DNA of 64,000 nucleotides from Clostridia bacterium (GTDB lineage: Bacteria > Bacillota > Clostridia > TANB77 > UBA1234): NCBI GenBank assembly GCA_900765095.1, contig CAAFRB010000022.1, positions 33,462 to 97,461 on the forward strand, written 5' to 3'. Positions 26,574 through 35,945 of the stretch are shown here, one piece after another. How positions within the stretch are numbered: the first letter of the stretch is position 1; each line of letters opens with the position of its first letter. Made by a program: the position numbers and the translations under genes. A model generated the notes under the pieces. The model was not told where the DNA came from, made no database searches, and saw nothing but the letters and a program-made list of their open reading frames with translations.

Positions 26574-26919
26574 CAATCGGAGAAAAATTCATTTAATTTT
26601 CTACAATGCTACTGAATAGGCAAATTACATATAGGTAAGGTGCAGGGCAAAGCCCTGCAACATTGGAATTTGCCGTTAAATGAAGCCAGCATTTAGAAAA
26701 TTAAATAATTTTTCTAAAAGGCTACACAACTCAATCAGTGAAAAATTAAATAATCTTTTTAAAATGCTGCAACTCAATCGGAGAAAAATTCATTTAATTT
26801 TCTACAATGCTCCTGAATAGGCAAATTACATATAGGTAAGGTGCAGGGCAAAGCCCTGCAACATTGGAATTTGCCGTTAAGTGAAGCCAGCATTTAGAAA
26901 ATTAAATAATTTTTCTAAA
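26574..26919. repeat. Two tandem copies of a long palindromic repeat between addB and addA
   Basis: Copy 1 at about 26574-26718 and copy 2 at about 26775-26919, 201 bases apart and nearly identical. Each is a nested palindrome: the outer arms are A/T-rich (GAAAAATT...AATTTTTC type), the middle arms are GGCAAATT/AATTTGCC and the centre is a perfect GCAGGGC/GCCCTGC hairpin around AAA. A partial copy lies between. A reversed copy is at 44791-44925. No coding capacity, so it looks like a non-autonomous mobile or REP-like element. Confidence 0.75.
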
Positions 26920-26944
26920 GAGCTACAACTCAATCAGAGAAAAT

Positions 26945-29900
26945 CTAAAATAGTTTGATCTGCTCAAAAACCTCCTCATTCTTAAGCTCACAAACAACCC
27001 TAAACTTATTCCCAAGCTCCCTATCAAAATTACAAATCTCCCTATAATCACAATACTCACAAGGCGAATGCTTCTTATTCCTTATAGGCTCATTCCTCAC
27101 ATCACCATCCAAAATTTCCTCAGCAAACTGCTTAAGCAGCCTCTTAGTATGCTTACACAAATCCTTCAATTCCTCTTCCGTCGCAACAGGCATCTTAGTA
27201 AAAGCCCCATCCTTCTTCATACCCAAAGTCAGATTTTCAGACTCCGTCTTCATATTAGTATCCATAGCTTTAACCAACTTAACATCAGCCAAAATAATAC
27301 CACTCATCTTCAACTTATTCCTAATCTCCTGCTCAACCTCTTCAGGAGTAACATCCTTCTTAGTAGAAATTATCGGATCATCTAATTTCAAATACAAAGC
27401 ACCGCCAGGAACAAGACCATCCTTACTAGCAACATCAAGATAAGTAATAAGCTGAAGTTGAAGCCCATAGTAAACATTAGAAAGACTTATCTCCTTAGCA
27501 GAAGACTTATAATCCACAATACGCACATACCTATTATCATCCGTCTTTGCAATATCCATCCTATCAATCTTACCATTTAACAAAACCTTATTACCATCAT
27601 GCAACTCAAGTTCAATCGGTGGATACTCCTTATTAACACCAAAACTAATCTCGCTACCAACCACATCAAACTCACTATTCTTAATATGCATAGTAATAAC
27701 CCAAAGCACTCTCTTTATAACACGTTTAAGTTTAATACTCATAAACTTAAGCCTATTACTACTAGTCAAAATCTGATACCTCGATTCAGCTAAAGTTTCA
27801 TCAACAATTTTGCCTGCAATTTGTTCAATATCATCTTTCTCTATCTCACGCCAACTAATATTATTCTTTTCTAAATACTTTGCAAACTTATCTAATATAT
27901 CATGCATAAACACACCAACATCAGGTGTTTGAAGTTTGAAAATTTTTCTTTCTTTAATATTCAAACCATATTTCAAATAAAACATAAAAGGACACGAAGC
28001 ATAAGTTTCCATCTTTGACACGCTCGAATTCATTGTAGAGCCATAAAGCCCTTTAGCATTGGCACTACTAATTCTTCCAACACTATTATTAAACTCCAAG
28101 CCACTCTTAATAATAGAAACAGCATCCACGTTATTATCCTTATACCACTTATATACTAAAAGCCATCTCTTATCTACATCACTATTCTCTTTAAGTTCCC
28201 TTACATTAAGAGCAAGATGCGTAAAAGTTGAATCTTTTGTATTAATCAATTCTTCCCATGATGGCTTAGACGACAAATAATCAAATTTTGTGACTTTCTT
28301 AAACAACTTCTTGATTTGATTAATAACCGAAGAAGGTCTTAGTGTTGTACCAGAATCATCTGTAATAGGATATGACAAATGTAGCTCTTCACTTGGCGTT
28401 GTTAATATCTTATATATATTGAAATTTTCCTCAAGTAGTAGCATCTTAGTATCTTTTGCAATTTCTATATCATTCTCCATCAACGTGTTTCTTTCATTAT
28501 CATTTAAGAAACCCTCCTCATTATATTGCATTGGAAAGATTCCATCATTAACTCCTACCACATACAAAATCTTCACATGAGAATTCTTTGAACGTGAAAT
28601 ATCGCCTATTGCTACTTGGTCCTTATTCGTCGGAATAAGACCTATTTCTTGAGTCAATATTCCTTGTTTCAATATTGCAGCAAATTTATCAAAAGTAGTT
28701 TTGTCATCACCCATTGTTTGGACCATCTCATCCAAAAGCTTTGAAAAAATATTCCACACCTGTATATAGCTATCCACAAACATAATGTCTGCACTATTTT
28801 CGCTATCTTTTACTTTTTCAAGGAAATTTTGCAAAGACTTATCTACTTCAATCGCTATCAAGAATTCATATATTGCAATAGATAGTTCCCTAACTGTTTT
28901 CTTTTTATCTAATTTAGAAATAAAATTAACAATAGGAGTCACTATCTTTAAACGTATAGCATTTATCCTTTCATTATTTTCATCTGTATCATATTTCCAC
29001 TCATCAAGCCATCTAGTTCCCTTTATACCATAAGATAAAACATAGTTTTCTATTAAATCAACATCATTAAAGTCATATATATTAGTAAGTCCTGTTTTTA
29101 AATATGTTATTATGCTTTCAGTTTGAAAATTCTTGTTTACTATGTCTAATAACGAAAGAACAAGTGATATAAGCGGTTGCATAGACAAGTCAGTTTTTGC
29201 ATCTATAAAATACGGAATATTATATCTTTCAAACAACATTTTAAATATCGATTTATAATTCTCAATATTTCTTGTTGCTATTAAAATGTTTTCATATCTG
29301 TAACCCTCATCACGAACTTTTTTTAATATATTTATAGCAACATTTTCAACCTCATCATACAAGTTTGAATTTATAGTTATATTTATATTTTTTGTTTCAC
29401 TATCATAAGTTTCATTTGTAATTGTATTATATTGCTTTTCTAAGAAACGTAATTCGTCATTATTAAACCTTTTTTCCTCGTCTAAATATATTTCATCAAT
29501 ATTTGAAAATCTTTTAATTTTGTCAATCGTCTTTCTATTAAGCAAAAACAATTCACTCTCTTGATTATCTGCAGAAATTGCAATCGTAATATCACAATTT
29601 TTATTTAATGCCTTTATTACTTCTAATTCTTGAGGCGTAAATCCGTCGAAGCCATCAATCCATATTTTCGCATCTTTAATTATCTTTGATGTATCTATAA
29701 ATCTCAATACAGCATTCAAATCATCATCAGTATCAAGAAACTTTCCTTCCACTCTTTTTTTATACTCTCTGTATATGTACGCTAGTTCCTGTAACTTATC
29801 TACAAGCCTTTTATCTTTAACATTAGCGTTCATCAAAGCTTCAGGTGTTATATTGTATCTTTTAAACTCTGAAATCAAATCACACACAGTAGAAACTAAT

Positions 29901-30241
29901 CCAGGTTTTCTGTCTACACCATTAAGCAAAGTTAAATCTTTTTCTAAATCCTTCATTATTGAATATACAAGCATAGCTTTGCCCGATTTTGTTATGTTTT
30001 GCATTTTATATCCAAACTCATTATATATTCTATGACACAATCTTTTAAAGGTTAGAACTTGTACCTCTAATGTGCCACCTCTGTTTATAACCTTTGAAAT
30101 ATCATACTCTGCTGTAAGTGAAAATTGTTCTGGCACAATATAAATTAGAGGCCCTTCGTAAGCCTCTTCTATGTTTTGTTTTATTTCATTCATGCAATAG
30201 TAGCTTTTTCCATAACCAGCTCTTCCCATTACTATTTTCAT
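26945..30241 (-). CDS. addB: ATP-dependent helicase/deoxyribonuclease subunit B
   Basis: Partner of AddA; it has 1,098 residues. The N-terminal P-loop is GRAGYGKS (6-13), the C-terminal RecB-like nuclease has GKIDRMDI...VRIVDYKSS (about 930-960), and the iron-sulphur cluster cysteines are visible: one in SCPFMFYLKYG (about 785) and three in CEYCDYREIC (about 1,060-1,069). AddB needs this 4Fe-4S cluster for stability and end binding, so the protein looks functional. It starts 16 bases after scpB. Confidence 0.96.
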   Translation of the reverse strand: MKIVMGRAGYGKSYYCMNEIKQNIEEAYEGPLIYIVPEQFSLTAEYDISKVINRGGTLEVQVLTFKRLCHRIYNEFGYKMQNITKSGKAMLVYSIMKDLEKDLTLLNGVDRKPGLVSTVCDLISEFKRYNITPEALMNANVKDKRLVDKLQELAYIYREYKKRVEGKFLDTDDDLNAVLRFIDTSKIIKDAKIWIDGFDGFTPQELEVIKALNKNCDITIAISADNQESELFLLNRKTIDKIKRFSNIDEIYLDEEKRFNNDELRFLEKQYNTITNETYDSETKNINITINSNLYDEVENVAINILKKVRDEGYRYENILIATRNIENYKSIFKMLFERYNIPYFIDAKTDLSMQPLISLVLSLLDIVNKNFQTESIITYLKTGLTNIYDFNDVDLIENYVLSYGIKGTRWLDEWKYDTDENNERINAIRLKIVTPIVNFISKLDKKKTVRELSIAIYEFLIAIEVDKSLQNFLEKVKDSENSADIMFVDSYIQVWNIFSKLLDEMVQTMGDDKTTFDKFAAILKQGILTQEIGLIPTNKDQVAIGDISRSKNSHVKILYVVGVNDGIFPMQYNEEGFLNDNERNTLMENDIEIAKDTKMLLLEENFNIYKILTTPSEELHLSYPITDDSGTTLRPSSVINQIKKLFKKVTKFDYLSSKPSWEELINTKDSTFTHLALNVRELKENSDVDKRWLLVYKWYKDNNVDAVSIIKSGLEFNNSVGRISSANAKGLYGSTMNSSVSKMETYASCPFMFYLKYGLNIKERKIFKLQTPDVGVFMHDILDKFAKYLEKNNISWREIEKDDIEQIAGKIVDETLAESRYQILTSSNRLKFMSIKLKRVIKRVLWVITMHIKNSEFDVVGSEISFGVNKEYPPIELELHDGNKVLLNGKIDRMDIAKTDDNRYVRIVDYKSSAKEISLSNVYYGLQLQLITYLDVASKDGLVPGGALYLKLDDPIISTKKDVTPEEVEQEIRNKLKMSGIILADVKLVKAMDTNMKTESENLTLGMKKDGAFTKMPVATEEELKDLCKHTKRLLKQFAEEILDGDVRNEPIRNKKHSPCEYCDYREICNFDRELGNKFRVVCELKNEEVFEQIKLF

Positions 30242-30257
30242 CTGTGCATCATCCTTC

Positions 30258-30848
30258 TTATTCGCTTAAATTAGAATTAGTTTCTTCTTCAATTTTTGTT
30301 TGATTTTCATATTGTTTATCTTCATTAACACTTTCTCTTAAATCAGGCAATTCTGGTAAATCTTTTAATGATGTATAACCAAACATCTTTAAAAACTCAT
30401 CTGTAGTTCTATACATCATTGGTCTTCCTGGTACATTCATCTTACCAGCTTCTTCAACTAGGTTGTACTCTAGAAGTTTGTTTAATGCACTATCCGAAGA
30501 TACTCCTCTTATCTTTTCAATTTCGGCCCTTGTTGAGTTTTGATTATATGCAACAATGGACAATACCTCAAGTGCAGCTTGTGAAAGTGTTGGCTTTGGT
30601 CTATTATCTAACATTGTACAAATATATGAATAGAATTTTTCGAGTGTAGCAAGTTGATATGATTCATTGACCTTAATTACTTGTATGCCACTTCTTCTTT
30701 CAACTAATATCTTTCTTAATTCTTCTATTGCATTTACAACATCTTCTTTTTCAACATTTAATATTTCAGCAATAGTAGCTGGGTTTACGGCTTTTCCACT
30801 AGCAAATAGCATTGCTTCAACTGCTTGAATTAGTTCTTCGTTTTCCAT
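30258..30848 (-). CDS. scpB: Segregation and condensation protein B
   Basis: A 196-residue condensin accessory subunit with two winged-helix domains. Residues 1-80 (NEELIQAVEAMLFASGKAV...IQVIKVNESYQLATLEKF) and 85-165 (KPTLSQAALEVLSIVAYNQNSTRAEIEKIRGVSSDSALNKLLEYNLVEEAG, PGRPMMYRTTDEFLKMFG) match. It forms a dimer on ScpA, which bridges SMC. ScpA and SMC are not in this window. The acidic tail of about 30 residues is variable. Confidence 0.95.
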   Translation of the reverse strand: MENEELIQAVEAMLFASGKAVNPATIAEILNVEKEDVVNAIEELRKILVERRSGIQVIKVNESYQLATLEKFYSYICTMLDNRPKPTLSQAALEVLSIVAYNQNSTRAEIEKIRGVSSDSALNKLLEYNLVEEAGKMNVPGRPMMYRTTDEFLKMFGYTSLKDLPELPDLRESVNEDKQYENQTKIEEETNSNLSE

Positions 30849-30921
30849 TTTATTTTCTCCTTAACCTGTGATATTTTTTCTGTAAGCAATATGTTTTTTA
30901 GATAATATCAATAAAGTAAGT

Positions 30922-31665
30922 TTACTTCTTTTGTATTCTTTGTTTCAATGCTTCAAACATTATAATTCCACCAGAAACACTTGCATTAAGAGATGTGATT
31001 TTGCCCATCATAGGAATCTTTACTAAATAGTCACAATTCTTCATTGTAAGAGAATTCATTCCTCTTCCTTCACTACCTATTATGATTGCAATAGGTCCTG
31101 TTAAATCTTGTTCATAATACAACTTATCAGCATTTCCGTCAGTTCCAACTATCCAAACGCCTCTATCTTTTAATTCTCTTATTGTTTCATTTATATTATT
31201 TACTCTAACAACCGGAACATATTGAGTTGCTCCTACTGAAGTTTTCACAACAATTTCAGTTACGCCAACTGCACGTCTTTTGGGAATTATTATTCCGTGA
31301 CAACCAGCACCTTCAGCACTTCTTATCAAAGCACCTAAATTGTGTGGATCCTCAATTTCATCAGCTATAATTATAAATGGATCTTCATTTTTTTCTTTTG
31401 CTAGTGCAAAAATATCATCAAGCTCTTTGTATTCTACTGGAGATACAAAAGCTATTACGCCTTGATGATGCTTTGTTTCAGAAAGTGAATCTAATTTATT
31501 TTTATCCACTTCAACAATAACATTTTTGTTTCGTTTTGCAATTTTAATTATCTCATTTATAGAGCCTTGTCTTTCACCCTTTAATATATATAATTTATTA
31601 ATTGGTTTTCCTGACTTTAATAATTCAATTACTGCATTTCTTCCTTCAATTTTAAAATCTTCCAT
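30922..31665 (-). CDS. rlmB: 23S rRNA 2'-O-ribose methyltransferase, TrmH/SpoU family
   Basis: A 247-residue SPOUT methyltransferase. The N-terminal substrate-binding domain (about 5-80) starts with the family pattern IEGRNAVIELLKSGKPINKLYI. The catalytic part has DEIEDPHNLGALIRSAEGAGCHGII (about 103-127), IIGSEGRGMN (about 198-207) and KIPMMGKITSLNASVSGGIIMFE (about 218-240), the three SpoU motifs that form the knotted SAM site. RlmB methylates G2251, but paralogues with other targets exist, so the exact site is assumed. Three bases separate it from the upstream gene. Confidence 0.9.
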   Translation of the reverse strand: MEDFKIEGRNAVIELLKSGKPINKLYILKGERQGSINEIIKIAKRNKNVIVEVDKNKLDSLSETKHHQGVIAFVSPVEYKELDDIFALAKEKNEDPFIIIADEIEDPHNLGALIRSAEGAGCHGIIIPKRRAVGVTEIVVKTSVGATQYVPVVRVNNINETIRELKDRGVWIVGTDGNADKLYYEQDLTGPIAIIIGSEGRGMNSLTMKNCDYLVKIPMMGKITSLNASVSGGIIMFEALKQRIQKK

Positions 31666-31667
31666 TT

Positions 31668-32291
31668 TTATTTTCCTTTCTTATTAGACAATATTGAATT
31701 AATTATATACGAAGCCATTTCAACAGACATTCCAAAAGAATAATTAATATCGATATTTCTTTTTTTGTTATATGAATTATATAAATATGATTTTCCAATT
31801 TCTTTCATATATTTTTTGTGTCTAAAGATTATATAATCTTTTAATGATGTAGTCTCAATCTTTTGTATATCTTGTGGCAATCTATTTGCTACATCTTCTC
31901 GCACCTCATCGAGTTCATAAGTTTTTAATTTGTTTTGAAAACTTTGCTCGTACACGACGTGCTTATAATTTGTCGGATGCTTTTTCCCATTAACATCATT
32001 ATGAACCATGCAAAAGAAATCTGTAACATAGTGAAGTATAACGCCAAGTTCTCTTGAAAAAGCTCTCGTTTCCATCTCATCCTTATTTTCAGTTGATTCA
32101 ATTAACATATCTGTTGTATAGCAAAGATTATCTAATGATTCATTTATATAATGAGGATGTTTTGGAAAAAGCATTGATATGTCTGGCTTTATACTTCCAT
32201 ATATTAAGTTGTACTTTTTTAATTTAACCCCATACATTAATTGTATATGTTCACATATTTTCTTTGCATACATTGCATGTGTTGCTGACAT
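31668..32291 (-). CDS. Zinc-dependent phospholipase C-like protein
   Basis: A 207-residue mostly helical protein from ATG 32291. It has the spread His/Asp pattern of the zinc-dependent phospholipase C/S1-P1 nuclease fold: SATHAMYAKKI at the N-terminus, GSIKPDI (about 32-38) and LGVILHYVTDFFCMVHND (about 84-101). There is no signal peptide, so it is cytoplasmic and the usual substrate (exported phospholipid) may not apply. Such genes are often found with rlmB or lepA in Clostridia, as here, but a role is not established. Confidence 0.7.
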   Translation of the reverse strand: MSATHAMYAKKICEHIQLMYGVKLKKYNLIYGSIKPDISMLFPKHPHYINESLDNLCYTTDMLIESTENKDEMETRAFSRELGVILHYVTDFFCMVHNDVNGKKHPTNYKHVVYEQSFQNKLKTYELDEVREDVANRLPQDIQKIETTSLKDYIIFRHKKYMKEIGKSYLYNSYNKKRNIDINYSFGMSVEMASYIINSILSNKKGK

Positions 32292-32312
32292 CAAATCTAT
32301 CGCCCTCTATCT

Positions 32313-34121
32313 TTATTCTTCATCTAATTTAAGAATTGATAGAAATGCTTCTTGAGGAACATCAACTGTACCTAATTGCCTCATCTTTTTCTTTCCTTCT
32401 TTTTGTTTTTCTAATAGTTTCTTCTTACGCGTTATATCTCCACCATAACACTTAGCAAGTACGTCTTTTCTCATAGCTGATATTGTTTCTCTTGCTATTA
32501 CTTTTCCGCCTATTGCCGCTTGTATTGGTATTTCAAACATTTGTCTTGGTATCGTTGTTTTTAATTTTTCTGCCATCTTTCTTCCTCGAGCATAAGCTTT
32601 ATCTTTGTGAACAATCAAAGAAAAAGCATCTATCAAATCTCCATTTAATAATATGTCTAGTTTAACCAAATCTGATTCTCTATAACCAATAATTTCATAA
32701 TCAAATGATGCATATCCTTTTGTTCTCGATTTAAGTGCATCAAAGAAATCATATATTATCTCATTTAATGGCATTTCATAAATTAGGATGACTCTATTCT
32801 CATCCATGTATTTCATATCTTTATATATACCACGTCTATCTTGACACAATTCCATGATATTTCCAACATATTGTTTTGGCAACATTATATCAGCTTTAAC
32901 AATTGGTTCTTCCATTTTTGAAATCTCTTGCGCTGGTGGAAGATCTGTTGGATTATATAAATCAAATTTAGTTCCATCTGTTTTTATAACTTTATAAATA
33001 ACACTTGGTGCTGTTGTGATTACATTCAAGTCATACTCACGGTCAATTCTTTCTTGAATAATTTCCATGTGTAGTAATCCTAGAAATCCACATCTAAAAC
33101 CAAATCCTAAAGCAACCGACGTTTCAGGCTCCCAGAAAAGCGAAGCATCATTTAATGATAATTTTTCAAGAGCTGCTTTTAAATCTTCATAATCACTTCC
33201 GTCAGCTGGATATATTCCGCAATAAACCATTGGTGTTATCTTCTTATATCCTGGAAGTGGCTTTGTTGCTGGATTTGACTTTTTAGTAATCGTATCACCA
33301 ACATGAATATCTGATACATTCTTTATACTAGCTGCCACATATCCAACTTCACCAGTTTTTAATTCATTTGTTGGAATGTATGTACCAGCACCAAAATATC
33401 CTACTTCAGCCACAGTGTACGTTTTTCCTGTCGCCATGAAATCAACCTCATCACCAACTTTAATGCTTCCGTCTTTTACTCTTACAAAAGCAACGGCACC
33501 TTTATAATTATCATAATATGAATCAAAAATAAGTGCTTTGGTTGGTGCATTCTCATCTCCATTTGGTGCTGGAATTCGATTTACGATTGCTTCCAAGACT
33601 TGGTCAACATTTAGCCCTGTTTTAGCTGATATTAGTGGGGCATCATGTGCCTCAACTCCTATAACATTTTCAATTTCATTTATAACCATTTCTGGATTAG
33701 CACTTGGTAGGTCTATTTTATTAATAACTGGTACAATTTCCAAATCATTGTCTAATGCTAAATATACATTTGCCAAAGTTTGTGCTTCAACACCTTGTGA
33801 AGCATCAACAACAAGTATAGCTCCTTCGCATGCAGCTAAACTTCTAGAAACTTCATAAGTGAAGTCTACATGCCCTGGCGTGTCTATTAAATTTAATATA
33901 TATTCTTTACCATCTTTCGCAGTATAGGTTGTCCTAACGGATTGAAGCTTAATTGTTATTCCTCTTTCTCTCTCCAAATCCATATTATCTAGCACTTGGT
34001 CTTGCATTTCTCTCTTGGTTAATACGCCTGTAAGTTCAATTAGTCTATCTGCTAAAGTTGACTTTCCATGGTCTATATGTGCAATAATGCAAAAGTTTCT
34101 TATATTGTCTTGATTACTCAA
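32313..34121 (-). CDS. lepA: Elongation factor 4 (LepA)
   Basis: A translational GTPase that acts on stalled or wrongly translocated ribosomes and in initiation. It has 602 residues, family-typical. G1 is AHIDHGKSTL (14-23), G3 is DTPGHVDF (about 78-85) and G4 is NKIDLP (about 132-137). The C-terminal domain ends RKKKLLEKQKEGKKKMRQLGTVDVPQEAFLSIL, the LepA signature. First gene of the run lepA, phospholipase C-like, rlmB. Confidence 0.98.
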   Translation of the reverse strand: MSNQDNIRNFCIIAHIDHGKSTLADRLIELTGVLTKREMQDQVLDNMDLERERGITIKLQSVRTTYTAKDGKEYILNLIDTPGHVDFTYEVSRSLAACEGAILVVDASQGVEAQTLANVYLALDNDLEIVPVINKIDLPSANPEMVINEIENVIGVEAHDAPLISAKTGLNVDQVLEAIVNRIPAPNGDENAPTKALIFDSYYDNYKGAVAFVRVKDGSIKVGDEVDFMATGKTYTVAEVGYFGAGTYIPTNELKTGEVGYVAASIKNVSDIHVGDTITKKSNPATKPLPGYKKITPMVYCGIYPADGSDYEDLKAALEKLSLNDASLFWEPETSVALGFGFRCGFLGLLHMEIIQERIDREYDLNVITTAPSVIYKVIKTDGTKFDLYNPTDLPPAQEISKMEEPIVKADIMLPKQYVGNIMELCQDRRGIYKDMKYMDENRVILIYEMPLNEIIYDFFDALKSRTKGYASFDYEIIGYRESDLVKLDILLNGDLIDAFSLIVHKDKAYARGRKMAEKLKTTIPRQMFEIPIQAAIGGKVIARETISAMRKDVLAKCYGGDITRKKKLLEKQKEGKKKMRQLGTVDVPQEAFLSILKLDEE

Positions 34122-34223
34122 TAGTATTCCTCCATTTTCTAGTTATTTCCGTCGCTTATTATAGCAAGTTTTACACTTTTTTTCAATTGTAATTAAAGCA
34201 AAAGTTGAAATCAAGCCTATTCA

Positions 34224-35933
34224 TCACTTAACCAAATAACGTTTAATCTTTAAAGTAGTTGTTTTTTCAAATTCTTTATCTCTAATAGATATTTCCTTTA
34301 CATGCTTGTAACTAACAAGATTATCATTTACGATTTTTACCTCTTGCCACAATTTTTCTTTTAAATCATCTTCTGAAAGTTCGCCGTATTTTTCTTTGAC
34401 TTTATCATAGTCTGGAACTAGTATAGCTGAAATTATAGTATCATCTTTTTCTTTATTTTCTTTTTGATATACCATACTTTCCTTTATAATCTCACTTTTA
34501 TTTAGTAATGATTCTATCTCTTCTGGAAAAACATTTTTTCCATTCTTTGTGATAAGAACACTCTTTAATCTTCCTGTTATAAACAAGAAACCATCCTTAT
34601 CAAAATAACCTAAATCTCCTGTATGTAGCCATCCGTCATGTAAAACTCTCTTTGTTTCTTCTGGATCATTGTAATATCCAATCATTACATTGTCGCCTTT
34701 AGCACAAATCTCACCAACGCCTTCATCATTCGGATTGTCAATCATTAAATCGACTCCTCTAACTCTAACACCCGCCGCAGCATCATTATAATAATGATCT
34801 CTGTTAACAGCAATTAGTGGTGCACATTCAGTTAATCCATACCCTTGTAAAAATTCTATTCCAAGTCTTCTAAAGCCTACACTAACCTCAGGATTTACCG
34901 CAGCAGCACCAACTATACAAAGTCTTAATCTTCCGCCGAAATTATCATGTATTGCTTTAAAAGCTTTTTTCCTAATGTCTATTCCAACCTTTAGCAAAGC
35001 ATCACTTATTTTTAATAGCATATTTAACTTCTTAGCAAGTACTTTTTTCTCTATCGTAGACCATAACTTTGAATACATTGCCTCAAATATTGCAGGAACA
35101 CCAAGTATTACTGTTGGGCTCGTTTCTTTCATATTCTGTGCTATGTATCTTAATCCTTCACATATAGCTATCGAAGCTCCTCTATATAGAGGAATTAAAA
35201 ATCCAGTTGTACATTCGTAAGTGTGATGTACAGGAAGAATTGAAAAGAATCTATCTTCTGGAACTATCAATATATTTCCACATGCAGACATCATATCTGA
35301 AACAATATTTTTATGTGATAATAAAACAGCTTTTGACCTATCTGTTGTTCCAGATGTAAACAATATTATCTTTGCAGCTTCTTCATCTATCTTGCAATTT
35401 GCGTATCTTTTATCTTTATTTTTTAAGAGTTTCTTTCCTCTCTCTATTAAGTTTGGTAAATTATATTCGTTTTCTTTTTCGTCTTCCATTGTAATATAGT
35501 ACTTAACAGGAGTTGCTTTTCTATTTTTAATGTTTTCAATTTGCTCATTCTTTTTCCCAGAATAGATTATTGCAGTTGTATTTGAACGCTCCAGCAAACT
35601 TTCAATTTCTGATTCTGGTAACTCCTTATCTAGTGGTACAATCGTTCCAACTCCATTAACCGTGGCAAGATACGATATACACCATTCGTATCTATTCTCA
35701 CCTATAACAGCAATATTTTTATCCTTAAGTCCGATATCAATAAGTGCTGTTCCTAAAGCATTTACATCTTTCAAAAGTTGAGAATACTTTATTTCATTAT
35801 ACTTATCATCACCTTTTCTCTTTACAACAAAGGCTGTTCTATCGCTAAATTCTTTACACGCTCCATTTAGCATCTCTTTTAAATTTCTAATCTTTTTTAC
35901 TTCATAATATGGATATGGTCCATTCTTTCTCAT
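34224..35933 (-). CDS. AMP-forming acyl-CoA synthetase (long-chain fatty acid ligase type)
   Basis: An adenylate-forming enzyme of 569 residues. A3 motif ILFTSGTTDRSKAVLLSH (about 188-205) departs slightly from the usual TSGTTGxPK (DR in place of GxP). A5 is QGYGLTECAPLIA, A7 HTGDLGYFDKDGFLFITGRLKSVLI (about 425-450), and A10 contains the final TTTLKIKRYLVK lysine. The overall layout resembles FadD and plant-type long-chain acyl-CoA ligases. A fatty acid is the likely substrate, but the specificity cannot be read. It ends 12 bases after the pilin-like gene's start region and may be cotranscribed with it. Confidence 0.85.
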   Translation of the reverse strand: MRKNGPYPYYEVKKIRNLKEMLNGACKEFSDRTAFVVKRKGDDKYNEIKYSQLLKDVNALGTALIDIGLKDKNIAVIGENRYEWCISYLATVNGVGTIVPLDKELPESEIESLLERSNTTAIIYSGKKNEQIENIKNRKATPVKYYITMEDEKENEYNLPNLIERGKKLLKNKDKRYANCKIDEEAAKIILFTSGTTDRSKAVLLSHKNIVSDMMSACGNILIVPEDRFFSILPVHHTYECTTGFLIPLYRGASIAICEGLRYIAQNMKETSPTVILGVPAIFEAMYSKLWSTIEKKVLAKKLNMLLKISDALLKVGIDIRKKAFKAIHDNFGGRLRLCIVGAAAVNPEVSVGFRRLGIEFLQGYGLTECAPLIAVNRDHYYNDAAAGVRVRGVDLMIDNPNDEGVGEICAKGDNVMIGYYNDPEETKRVLHDGWLHTGDLGYFDKDGFLFITGRLKSVLITKNGKNVFPEEIESLLNKSEIIKESMVYQKENKEKDDTIISAILVPDYDKVKEKYGELSEDDLKEKLWQEVKIVNDNLVSYKHVKEISIRDKEFEKTTTLKIKRYLVK

Positions 35934-35945
35934 AATAATTACTCC

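Noticed and set aside
26574..26919. CRISPR array
   Set aside because: The repeats are about 145 bases, palindromic and only two, with no spacer pattern or cas genes.
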